Source: Pigmentiphaga sp. NML030171 (GTDB taxonomy: Bacteria; Pseudomonadota; Gammaproteobacteria; Burkholderiales; Burkholderiaceae_B). Taken from it: a DNA stretch of 64,000 bases. The translations under genes were made by a program, and so were the position numbers. Numbering within the stretch: the first letter of the stretch is position 1; every line of letters starts with the position of its first letter. A model generated the notes under the pieces. It searched no databases. It was not told where the DNA came from and saw nothing but the letters and a program-made list of their open reading frames with translations. The stretch lies in assembly GCF_002188635.1 (NCBI RefSeq), contig NZ_NINX01000039.1, positions 186,001 to 250,000 on the forward strand, in the 5' to 3' direction. Positions 34,755-44,500 of the stretch are shown here, piece after piece.

Positions 34755-35720
34755 ATGAAATTCCAGGCTTACCCGTTGCTGGCAGCTTGCGCGCTGGCTT
34801 GTGCCACCTCCGCTGGCGCCGCCGATTATCCTTCGCGCCCGATCCGTATCGTGGTCGACTTCCCGGCCGGCGGTACCATCGATTCTCTTGCACGCATCGT
34901 CGGCCAGCGACTGGGCGATCGATGGGGGCAACCGGTGGTGGTCGAGAACCGCCCGGGCGCGGGTGGCAACATCGGTGCCCACGAGGTCTACGGGTCCGCA
35001 CCCGACGGCTATACCCTGCTGGCCACGCCCCCTGGGCCGTTGTCGATCAACGAGTACCTGTACAAGGACCTGACCTTCAAACCCTCGTCCTTCGCGGCAA
35101 TAGGCTTGTTGGCAGGCAGCCCCAACGCCATCACGGTCAAATCCTCGTTGCCGGTCAGATCGGTGCAGGAACTGATCGCCTACGCCAAGGCCCATCCCGG
35201 CAAGCTGACCTACGGCTCCCAGGGCAACGGTTCGACGTCGCACCTGACCGGACAGTTGTTCGCGACGATGTCGGGCACCTCGCTGGTCCACGTTCCCTAC
35301 AAGGGCGAAGGTCCCGCGCTGACCGACCTGATGGCGGGCCGCGTCGATCTTTTCTTCGGGAACATTTCGGCCGTGCTCAAGCTGCGCGACACCGGCAAGG
35401 TGCGCATCATGGCGGTAGCCGACCACGCACGTACCGAGATCGCCTCCGATGTCCCGAGCGCCGCCGAATCCGGGTTTCCAGGCTTCGAGAGCAGTGCCTG
35501 GTTCGCGCTGATGGCGCCGCCGGGCACGCCGGCCCCCATCGTCGACAGGCTGAACGAGGCACTGGCGGCCATTCTGGCCGACGACGGCGTGAAGAAACGC
35601 TTCCTCGCACTGGGGGCCGAAGCCAGGTCCTCGACCCCGGAACAAGCCCAGGCGTTCATCGAGGCTGAGCGCGTACGGTGGAAAAAGGTCATCGTCGAAG
35701 CCGGCGTGACCATGGATTGA
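34755..35720 (+). CDS. Bug/TctC-family solute-binding protein of the ThDP/ALDH cluster
   Basis: 321 aa. Signal peptide MKFQAYPLLAACALACATSAGAA, then YPSRPIRIVVDFPAGGTIDSLARIVG, WGQPVVVENRPGAGGNIGA, APDGYTLLAT and VHVPYKGEGPALTDL. AGGAGAGGAG precedes the ATG. Last gene of the LysR-controlled set, so it likely captures the acid that feeds the decarboxylase. The stop is 13 bp from the convergent recD stop. Confidence 0.93.
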   Translation: MKFQAYPLLAACALACATSAGAADYPSRPIRIVVDFPAGGTIDSLARIVGQRLGDRWGQPVVVENRPGAGGNIGAHEVYGSAPDGYTLLATPPGPLSINEYLYKDLTFKPSSFAAIGLLAGSPNAITVKSSLPVRSVQELIAYAKAHPGKLTYGSQGNGSTSHLTGQLFATMSGTSLVHVPYKGEGPALTDLMAGRVDLFFGNISAVLKLRDTGKVRIMAVADHARTEIASDVPSAAESGFPGFESSAWFALMAPPGTPAPIVDRLNEALAAILADDGVKKRFLALGAEARSSTPEQAQAFIEAERVRWKKVIVEAGVTMD

Positions 35721-35733
35721 TACGGCTTCAACC

Positions 35734-37815
35734 TCAGACCGACAATCCGCTGATGCGCCGCACCCGCCGGGCCACCGCTTCCTCCAGCACCCCCGGCGCC
35801 GTCTCCACCATCGTGAACCACGTCCGCGCGCGCGTCACGCCGGTATAGACCAGTTCCCGCGTAAGGATGGGACTGGTCCGATCCGGCAGCAGCAAGGCGG
35901 TGTGCGCGAATTCCGAGCCTTGCGATTTGTGGACGGTCATGGCGTAGACGGTTTCCACCGCGTTGAGCCGGCTCGGCAACGCGAAGCGCACGCCGTCGGT
36001 GCCGTCGCTGCGCGGGAAGGCCACGCGCAGCGCGGTGCCTTCCCCGTCGCCTTGCGGCACGCGCAGCGCGATGCCGATGTCGCCGTTCATCAGGCCCAGG
36101 GCGTAGTCGTTGCGGGTGACGAGGACGGGACGACCTTCGTACCAGCCCAGCTCCTGTTCGATCAGTCCGCGCGCGCATAACGCCCTCGCGATGCGCGCGT
36201 TGAGGCCTTCGACCCCCTGCTCTCCCTTGCGGACGGCGCACAACAGGCGGAAGGCGTCGAAGGCCGCCAGCACCCGGGCCGCCCAGCTTTCCCAGGCGGG
36301 ATCGTCGCCCGGGATATCCGCGGCCGGACGGGTGCGCTGCATGACGTCCAGGTAGTGCGCATAGCCACAGGGTTTGCCGCGCGCGGAGGCCGGATGGCCA
36401 TCCAGCAGCAGCCGGTCGAGCGCGTCCGGCCGGATGCCGCGCGTGTCATAGACGTCGGGATCGGGCGCGGCGGATTCTCGTTCCAGCACGGTTCGTACTT
36501 CCTGCGGCAGCCCGGCGTTGACCGCGCGGGCCAGTTGCCCGATGCCGCTGCCGGCGCCGAAGCGGCGCGAGCGGCGCAGCATGACGATCTGCTGCGCCAT
36601 CGCATGGCGTTCGGCATCGCCGGGCGACAGCCCCGTGCCGGCCAGGCTTTCGCCGCTGGCTTGTTCGAGCCAGGCCAGGGTCTCGGGCGTGTAGTGGCCG
36701 GCATCGGCGTCGCGGCAGAGATCGCCCAGCACGGCGCCCGCCTCCACCGACGCGAGCTGGTCCTTGTCGCCCAGCAGGACCAGCCTGGCGTGAGGCGGCA
36801 AGGCGGCCATCAAGTGCGCCATCATTTCGACGTCTATCATCGACGCCTCGTCCACGACCAGCATGTCGATGAGCAAGGGATTACCGGCATGGTGGCGGAA
36901 ATGGCGCGTGTCCGGCCGGCTGCCCAGCAGCCGGTGCAGCGTCGAGACTTCGGTCGGGATGGCCGCCCGGACAGCGTCGGAAACGGGAAGTCGTCCGACC
37001 TGTTCGGCGATGGATGCCGACAGGCGGGCCGCCGCCTTGCCGGTGGGCGCGGACAGCAGGATGCGCAGCGGCCGCCCCGCTTCTACCGCCGCCATCTGCA
37101 GCAGCGCGAGCAGGCGCACGACCGTGGTGGTCTTGCCGGTTCCCGGTCCACCGGTGACGATGCCGATGCGGCCCCGGGCGGCCAGCGCGCAGGCCAGCTT
37201 CTGCCAGTCGGGACCGCTGTCCGCGGCTTGGGTTTCGTCGAACAGCAACGCCAGCGATTGCGCGAGGTTCGGCGGTGTCTCGACCGGGTGCGCTAGGCGC
37301 TCCCGCAGGGCCTGGGCGATGCGTCGCTCGAAGTCCCAGTAGCGCCGCAGGTACAGGCGGCCGGCATCGAGCACCAGCGGCCGCCCCTCGTCGGTCGAGT
37401 CCGCCCTAGCGGCATCCGCCACCAGCGGGCTGCCGGCCAGCGCGGCCAGCCACGTCGCGGCATCCACGCCGGCAAGCAGGTCGGACGGCAGGCGCATCGA
37501 GGGCCCCATGTCGCCCTCAGGCGGCAGGGACAGCGCCTCGTCGGGCCGCTCCAGCGTCAGGGCCAGGTCCAGGCAGACGTGACCGTGCCCCAATTGATGA
37601 CTGGCCAGCGCGGCGGCCACCGCCACCAGGGGCTGGGTATCGGGACGGCACTCGAGCAGGAAGCCGACGAAGGCGCGGTCCAGCCGCCGCAACCAGCCGC
37701 GCTCGACCCAGGCATCGAGCAGCCCGAGCAGCGATTCGCGGTCGCGCAGGTCCGGCGAAGCCTGCGGCGCGGGCGCATCGAACGGCAATTCGTAGTTCGA
37801 GGAAGCCCGGGTCAT
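35734..37815 (-). CDS. recD: RecBCD exonuclease V alpha subunit
   Basis: 693 aa SF1B helicase with 5'-3' polarity. Walker A is GGPGTGKTT (residues 222-230); Walker B-type VVDEASMIDVEMM, GDKDQLASVEAGAVLGDL and the C-terminal YAMTVHKSQGSEF and YTGVTRAR motifs are all present. N-terminal 1-110 is the RecC-contact region. ATG at 37815 overlaps the recB stop by ATGA. The long reading frame that continues upstream to 41136 is recB sequence in another frame and is not a fusion. Confidence 0.97.
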   Translation of the reverse strand: MTRASSNYELPFDAPAPQASPDLRDRESLLGLLDAWVERGWLRRLDRAFVGFLLECRPDTQPLVAVAAALASHQLGHGHVCLDLALTLERPDEALSLPPEGDMGPSMRLPSDLLAGVDAATWLAALAGSPLVADAARADSTDEGRPLVLDAGRLYLRRYWDFERRIAQALRERLAHPVETPPNLAQSLALLFDETQAADSGPDWQKLACALAARGRIGIVTGGPGTGKTTTVVRLLALLQMAAVEAGRPLRILLSAPTGKAAARLSASIAEQVGRLPVSDAVRAAIPTEVSTLHRLLGSRPDTRHFRHHAGNPLLIDMLVVDEASMIDVEMMAHLMAALPPHARLVLLGDKDQLASVEAGAVLGDLCRDADAGHYTPETLAWLEQASGESLAGTGLSPGDAERHAMAQQIVMLRRSRRFGAGSGIGQLARAVNAGLPQEVRTVLERESAAPDPDVYDTRGIRPDALDRLLLDGHPASARGKPCGYAHYLDVMQRTRPAADIPGDDPAWESWAARVLAAFDAFRLLCAVRKGEQGVEGLNARIARALCARGLIEQELGWYEGRPVLVTRNDYALGLMNGDIGIALRVPQGDGEGTALRVAFPRSDGTDGVRFALPSRLNAVETVYAMTVHKSQGSEFAHTALLLPDRTSPILTRELVYTGVTRARTWFTMVETAPGVLEEAVARRVRRISGLSV

Positions 37816-40800
37816 GCCTGTGCCTCCGCAACGCCGGCGAACAGGCGGTCGAGTTGCTCGATCAGTTCGCGCGGCGGGCGATCGAAGTACGCGCCGCGTG
37901 TCGGCGCCCGGGTGCCGCGCAGGAACAGGTACAGCGCGCCGCCCATGTGGCGGTCGTAGTCGTAGTCCGGCAGCCGCGCCGTCAACTGCCGGTGCAGCGC
38001 CAGCAGGTACAGCACGTACTGCAGGTCGTAGCGCTTGGCCAGGATCTCGCTTTCCATCGCGGCGGTGGTGTAGGCCGCGTCGGTCGCGCCCAGCCAGTTC
38101 GACTTGTAGTCGGCCACGTAATAGCGCCCCTGGTGTTCGAAGGTCAGGTCCATGAAGCCCTTGAACATGCCGTTGAGCATGGCCGGCTCCAGCCCGGGCC
38201 GCGCCGCGCCCGGCACGACGTGGCGCCGGACCAGCGCATCGATGCGCGCGACGTCGACGTGGCGGCTTTCGAACCAGAATTCCATTTCGACCCGGTAGGA
38301 CTCGAGCTCCGCGAACCGGAAGCTCCGCCCCGCGCCCAGCGGCAGCCGTTCGGTCAGCACGCCCGACAGCCAGCGGCTCAGCGGCGTGATCCAGCTTTCC
38401 CAGCCGCGGCGGTTGCAGCGGCGCGCGACGGCGTCGGCCAAGCGGTCCGGATCGGCCGCGGCGGCGCCGAAGCCCTCCTCCCCTGCCCACTCGAACAGGC
38501 CGTGCAGGAAGGTGCCCGGTCCCGGCCCGCGCGGAAAGCGATGCATGCCGGTGCCTGCCGGCGCGGCCAGCGTCTCGTCCGTGTCGGGAACGTCGTCGTC
38601 GAACAGCTTTTGCGCCTCGGGCGTCTCGGGGCTGGTGTCGCCGTGCAGGCGGGCCTCGCGCGCATCTTCGTCGCCGTCGGCCAGGCTGGCGACGCGCAAG
38701 GCGCTGTAGGAAGCGATCCACCACGGTTCGCCGGGCTGGCGTCCGGGCGTGCGGTACACGGGTTCGGCGGGACCGTCGGCCTGCATGTCCAGGACGACGG
38801 TGTCCGGCCGTGGGGCCGGCACGGTGCGCAGCAAGGCCCCGGAAGGATCCAGGGCGCGCAGCACGGACTCCAGCCGGGCCGATCCCGCCAGCGGTTCGCC
38901 GCCACCGGCCAGATAGCCCAGCGCGCACAGCGGCCAACCCGATTCGGCGGCGCGGCCGCGCTTGAGGTCGGCCACGCCCAGCCAGCAGGCATGGCGCGCC
39001 CGCGTCAGCGCCACGTACAACAGACGCAGGTCTTCGGCCAGCCGCTCGCGGTCGGCCAGCGCCTCCTCGGCCTCGCCGGGCGCGATGCTGACGACCAGTC
39101 GGCCGGATTCGTCGTGATAGCGCAGCGGCGGGCGGGTACGGTCGGCGGGCCGGAATGAGCAGGCGAACGGCAGGAAGACCAGCGGATATTCCAGCCCCTT
39201 GGACTTGTGGACCGTCACGACCTTGAGCAACTGGGCATCGCTTTCCAGCCTCAGGATCTGGGCTTCGTTGGCCTGGCCGTCCTGCGCCAGGTGCTCCGCC
39301 AGGTGGCGGATCAGGGCCTGCTCGCCGTCCAGTTCGCCGGCCGCCTGTTGCAGCAGTTCGGCCAGGTGCAGCAGGTTGGTCAGGGCGCGTTCGCCGTCCG
39401 CGCGCCGGGCCAGCGCCGCCGGCAGCCCGAAGTCGTCCATGAAGCGCCGCAGCATGGGCAGCACGCCCTGGCGCCGCCACAGGTCGCGGTAGCCACGGAA
39501 ACGCAGCACCCAGGACTCCCAGAAGCGCTCGTCGCGGTTCAGCCGGTCGAGCTCGGCCAGCGGCCGGTCCAGCGTCGCGCTGGCCAGCGTCGCGCGCAGC
39601 TTGCGGTCGTCGTCGGGTTCGGCGCAGGCATGCAGCCAGCGCAGCAGGTCGGCGGCTTCCTGGCCGTCGAACACCGAGTCCTTGTCCGACAGGTAGACGC
39701 TGCGCACGCCGCGTTCGGCCAGCGCGGAACGGATGGCATGGGCCTCGCCCATGTCGCGCACCAGCACCGCGATGTCGGCGGGCGCGAGGCCGCGGATCGC
39801 GCCGTCTTGCAGGAAGCCCGTGTTCCCCGCCCGGCCGCCGGCCAGCAGGCGGACGATCTCGGTGGCGCAGGTGGCGGCCATGGCCGCGCGGTAGGTGCCG
39901 CCGGCGATGGGCGCGTCCTGGTCGGCCAGCCAGAAGGTCAACGGCGCGGCGGGCGCGCCGTCCGTGACCAGGGACTCCGCCCTGCCCTGCGCCGCTACCG
40001 GCACGAAGGGCAGCGGGTCGTCGCCGCCGCGCCGGAACAGGAAGGCGCCCTGCCCGTCCGGCCGGTTCTCGGCAGTCTCGAATACGGCGTTGACCGCGGC
40101 GACCATGCCGGCGCTGGAGCGGAAGTTGGTGCCCAGCGTGTAGTGGCGGCCGGCGGTCGCCCGGCGGGCGCGCAGATAGGTATGGATGTCGGCGCCGCGG
40201 AAGGCGTAGATGGCCTGCTTGGGATCGCCGATCATCAGCAGCGCGCAATCGTCGGAGTCGTCGGCGACGCGGTAGACGCGGTCGAAGATCCGGTACTGGA
40301 CAGGATCGGTATCCTGGAATTCGTCGATCAGCGCCACCGGGAACTGGGCGCGGATGACCTGGGCCAGCCGATCGCCGTTCTCGCCGCGCAGCGCCGCATC
40401 CAGGCGGGTCAGCATATCGTCGAAACCCATTTCGGCGCGGCGCCGCTTTTCCTCGTCGAAGCGGATCCGCACCCGATACGCGGCGTGCGCCAGCATGTCG
40501 GCATCGGCCGATGGCAGTCGGGCAAGCAGGCGCGGCAGGTCGACCATGGCATCCAGCGCGGGATGGTCGATGCGATGGCCGGCCTCGCAGATCTCGGCCA
40601 TGCCGGCCGGAGTCAGGCGCTGGAATCCCGTTCCCAGGTCCAGGATTTCCAGCGCGGGATCGGACGCCCAGGCGGACAAGCGGTCGAACCAGGGGCCGTA
40701 CCAGCGTGCCTGGAACTTGCGGGCGTTGACGCGCTTGGCGGCGCAGGCCGCATCGCACAGTGCGCGCAATTCCTGGCTCCAGGCGGTCCACGGAGCTTTC

Positions 40801-41504
40801 AGCTGGGCGAGCGCCGCGGCGCGGCGGGCACGGGCACTGGCGTAGATGTCCGCCAAGGTGCCGGGGATGTCGCGTGGCGATGCATGGGCCAGCAAAGGCG
40901 AAATCCGCCGCCGCAAGGCATCGGGGGTGATCCAGTTCGTCGACACCCAGTCCAGCGTCTCGTCCCGCAATGCATAGCAATGTTCGCGCCAATAGTCGCG
41001 CACGACCTCGGCCAGGAGGTCGGTATGGTCGGTTTCCAGTGTCTGCGTGAACAGGCTGCCGCTGTCGAAGGCGTGTTCGCGCAGCATGCGCTGGCACCAG
41101 CCGTGGATGGTGGACACCGCGGCCTCGTCCATCCATTGCGCCGCCACGTCCAGCTTGCTGGCGCAGGCGGGCCAGTCGGCCTCGGGGTAGTCGCCACGCA
41201 AAGCAGCGATCAAGGTATCCGGCGCCTCGGTTTCCTCGCGGAAATAGCGTGCGGACTCCGCCAGCCGGGCGCGAATGCGGTCACGCAGTTCCTGGGTGGC
41301 GGCATCGGTGAAGGTCACGACCAGGATCTCGGGCGGCAGCAGCTCGCGGCCGAAGGCGCTCTCGCCACCATGCCCCAGCACGAGTCGGACGAACAGCGCG
41401 GAAATGGTGAAAGTCTTGCCCGTGCCGGCGCTGGCCTCGATCAGGCGGCTGCCACGCAGCGGCAGGGTCAGTGCCAGGTCGCGTGTCGGGGACGAAGCGC
41501 TCAT
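37812..41504 (-). CDS. recB: RecBCD exonuclease V beta subunit, helicase-nuclease
   Basis: 1230 aa. UvrD-type helicase at the N-terminus: Walker A EASAGTGKTFT (23-33), VVTFTDAATQELRDRI, Walker B-like LIDEFQDTDPVQY, GDPKQAIYAFRGAD, and VVTVHKSKGLEYPLVFLPF. The C-terminal nuclease domain has FLHGLFEWAG and YYVADYKSNWLG, the catalytic Asp-x-Lys motif. Overlaps recC stop (41501) and recD start (37815) by ATGA at both ends. Repairs double-strand breaks and processes DNA ends; chi recognition is by RecC. Confidence 0.97.
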   Translation of the reverse strand: MSASSPTRDLALTLPLRGSRLIEASAGTGKTFTISALFVRLVLGHGGESAFGRELLPPEILVVTFTDAATQELRDRIRARLAESARYFREETEAPDTLIAALRGDYPEADWPACASKLDVAAQWMDEAAVSTIHGWCQRMLREHAFDSGSLFTQTLETDHTDLLAEVVRDYWREHCYALRDETLDWVSTNWITPDALRRRISPLLAHASPRDIPGTLADIYASARARRAAALAQLKAPWTAWSQELRALCDAACAAKRVNARKFQARWYGPWFDRLSAWASDPALEILDLGTGFQRLTPAGMAEICEAGHRIDHPALDAMVDLPRLLARLPSADADMLAHAAYRVRIRFDEEKRRRAEMGFDDMLTRLDAALRGENGDRLAQVIRAQFPVALIDEFQDTDPVQYRIFDRVYRVADDSDDCALLMIGDPKQAIYAFRGADIHTYLRARRATAGRHYTLGTNFRSSAGMVAAVNAVFETAENRPDGQGAFLFRRGGDDPLPFVPVAAQGRAESLVTDGAPAAPLTFWLADQDAPIAGGTYRAAMAATCATEIVRLLAGGRAGNTGFLQDGAIRGLAPADIAVLVRDMGEAHAIRSALAERGVRSVYLSDKDSVFDGQEAADLLRWLHACAEPDDDRKLRATLASATLDRPLAELDRLNRDERFWESWVLRFRGYRDLWRRQGVLPMLRRFMDDFGLPAALARRADGERALTNLLHLAELLQQAAGELDGEQALIRHLAEHLAQDGQANEAQILRLESDAQLLKVVTVHKSKGLEYPLVFLPFACSFRPADRTRPPLRYHDESGRLVVSIAPGEAEEALADRERLAEDLRLLYVALTRARHACWLGVADLKRGRAAESGWPLCALGYLAGGGEPLAGSARLESVLRALDPSGALLRTVPAPRPDTVVLDMQADGPAEPVYRTPGRQPGEPWWIASYSALRVASLADGDEDAREARLHGDTSPETPEAQKLFDDDVPDTDETLAAPAGTGMHRFPRGPGPGTFLHGLFEWAGEEGFGAAAADPDRLADAVARRCNRRGWESWITPLSRWLSGVLTERLPLGAGRSFRFAELESYRVEMEFWFESRHVDVARIDALVRRHVVPGAARPGLEPAMLNGMFKGFMDLTFEHQGRYYVADYKSNWLGATDAAYTTAAMESEILAKRYDLQYVLYLLALHRQLTARLPDYDYDRHMGGALYLFLRGTRAPTRGAYFDRPPRELIEQLDRLFAGVAEAQA

Positions 41505-44500
41505 GCCCGCTCTCCCCCGGTTTTCCTCTCGGTACGCGCCGGCCGGGCCGTTTCGAACAGCGGCAGATACAGCGTCCGGGCCCAGGAACCGAACTCCTCG
41601 TCCGACCACAAGGCCTGGAAGTCCGGGAACTGGCGCATCAGATAGGGATTGCGGTCGACCTCGCCGGGCATGGTGGGCCCGCCCTCGTAGGTCTTGCGCG
41701 CCTGCTCGTATGCCGCCGCCTCGTCCGGCAGCGCGGCCAGCCACGCGAACGCCGTGCGCACGGCCACCGGCGGCGGAAGGCGCATGCCGGCGTCCCAGGC
41801 GTCGATCAGGTCGCCCAGCCAGGCCCGCGCCTCGCTTTCGGCCACGGGCGGCAGGCTGAATTCGCCGTCGGTGGCGACCAGCACGGTGTGCAGGGACAGC
41901 CCCGTCGCATTGCCGGCCAGATGCGCCACCCAAGGCCGGATCAACCGATGCCATCGTGGCAGGCGCGCGGCCACGCCCAGCTCGCCGGGAATGGCCTCGA
42001 GCCAGAGGTGCCCGCCGTCGTCGTTGCGCCGCAGTCCGCCCAGCCAGCCCTGCAACGAGATCTCGCCATGCCGGAACTCCACCGCGGCCGGCACCTCGCA
42101 TGCCAGCGGCCAGCGCGCGCGCCACTCCCGATGCCGCGCCAGCACGTCGGGCAGCGGCGCGATCAGCGCCTGCGCCACGCGTTCGCCGAATCCGGCCAGC
42201 GGCAGCTCGCCGCCGCGCGCCAACATCCTGGCCGTCGCGTGCAGCCTGTCCAGGGCCTCGTCGGCGTCGTCCGCGGACAAGCCGGCCAGCAACAAGCGCT
42301 CGCTCAACTGGTAATGGGTCAGGCCGTCGAGCGCGAAGGGTTCTTCGTCCTCCGCCGCCTCTTCGGCATCGTCGAAATGGATCTTCAGCCGCTGGTTGAA
42401 GAAGGCCCGCAGCGGGTCTCGGGCATAGGCCTGCAACTGCGCCAGTTCCAGGACGGCGCCGGCCGGGGGCGGCGGCAGGGCCTGCGGCATGGGCGCCCCG
42501 GACGCCCGGGGCTCGTGCATCACCGCCCATTCCCGCGCATAGGTGAACAGCCGCCCCGAGCGCGAGGCGAAATAGCGCGGGCTGAAAGGCTGCAGCGGAT
42601 GGACCGTGGTCAGGCCGTCCAGCAGGTCCGCGCCGTCCTGGCTTTTCCAGCCCGCGGCAAGATGGTCGCGCAATTGCGCCACCAGCACGGAAGGCGGCCG
42701 CTCGGCGTTGTCGCGTACGCTGCGGCCGACCCAGCTCACGTACAGCGCGTCGCGCGCCGACAGCAGCGCCTCGAGCAGCAGATAGCGGTCGTCCTCGCGG
42801 CGCGAACGGTCGCCCGGCCGGTAGTCGGCGCGCATCAGGTCGAAATCGGGCGGCGTCTGGACCCGGGGATAGTCGCCGTCGTTCATGCCCAGCAGGCAGA
42901 CGACGCGGAACGGGATCGCCCGCATCGGCATCAGGGTGCAGAAGTTGACCGACCCTGCCAGGAAGCGCTGGTTCAGGCGGCTGCGATCCAGGTCGCCCAG
43001 CCAGGCCTCGCGCACCACCACCAGCGGCAGCGTTTCCTCCAGGCCGACGCGCTCGCACACCTCCAGCCAGTCGTCCAGCAACTGCGACAGGCTGGCCAGC
43101 GCGGCTTCCTCGCGCTCGGTCGTCGGCGTGAAGAGATCGGCCATCAGGGTCCGCAGCCGGAATCCCCAGGCCTGGGGCGCGGCCGGCGTCGCCAGGGCGG
43201 CGCGGATGCGTTCCAGGCTCTCCAGCAAGGCGTCCAGCGATCCGACCAGCGCCGCGTCCAGGCCGCCCACTTCGTCATAGGGTTCGATGCCCTCGAACGC
43301 CGGCGCGGCGCCCACCGCGTAGCCCAGCAGCATGCGGCGCAGGCCGAAGCGCCAGGTGTTCTGCTCCATGCCCCCGGGCAGGCCCAGGCTGGCGCGCTGG
43401 CCGGCGTCCACGCCCCAGCGCACGCCCGCCCCGGCGATCCAGCGATGCAACTGCGGCAGGTCGCTTTCGCGCAGGCCGAAGCGCTGGCGCACGGCCGGCA
43501 CGTCCAGCAGGTCCAGTATCTCGCTGACCGCGAAACGGCTCTCGGGCAGCCGCAGCAGGTGCTCGACCGCGATCAGCAGCGGCTCGCGGCCGCGCTGCCC
43601 CTGGTCGGCCAGCGTATAGGGAATGTGGCGGCGGTCGCGCGGATCGATCTGGCCGAACACTGCCCGGATGTGCGGCGCGTAGGCATCGATGTCCGGCACC
43701 ATGACGATGACGTCGCGCGGCCGCAGGCTGGGGTCGGCATCGAAGCGGGCCAGGAGCTGGTCGTGCAGGATCTCGACCTCGCGCTGCGGGCTGTGGGCGA
43801 TGTGGAAACGGATGGAGGCGTCGGTCTCGACGTCCACCGGCGGCCATTGTTCCCGCGTTTCCTCGAGCGAGCGCAGATTGAGGATGTCGTCCTGGACCTG
43901 GGCCAGCAGGTGCTCGGCGGGCGGTTCGCTGAACAGGTCGATGCGGCGGTCGCTGATGGAAGCGAAATGCTCCTGGTAGCGCTCGGGAATGTCGTAGGTA
44001 TCGAGCAGGTGGATGTAGTCGCGGCCCTGTTTGCCCCAGGCCGCCAGCAGCGGATTGCCGAAGCGGTGCATGGCCTGCGCGTCCGGCGCCGCGGGCATGC
44101 CGGGCTTGCGCTGGTGCCGCCGGTACTGGTGGCGCAGCAGGTCCTGGTCGGCGACGATGTCGGTCCAGTGATGCTGGCAGGGATTGTGGACGCACAAGAG
44201 GACCTGGCAGAACTTGGACAGTGCCGCCAGCGCCTCCAGCGACTGCGCCGGCATGGACGAGATCCCGAATACGATCACCCGGCGCGGCAGGTCCCGCGGC
44301 GGCGCATCGGCCTCGGCCAGCCGCGCCAGGAAGCGCCGGTGCACGCGCGCCCGGCTCTGGATCACGCCATCGTCGCCCACGTCGGCCAGCACCGCGCGCC
44401 ACAAGGCGGCCTGCCAGCGGTCCTCCGCGCCGAGCGGCACGGTGCCGCGCCGCGATGTCCGCAACACGTCGCGCCCATGCTCCCAGTCGTCCAGCCAATC

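Noticed and set aside
35734-41136. 1800-residue minus-strand frame that looks like a RecB-RecD fusion
   Set aside because: Only its last 693 codons are RecD. The upstream part is out-of-frame recB DNA with low-complexity Arg/Ala/Pro sequence; recB itself is intact in another frame.
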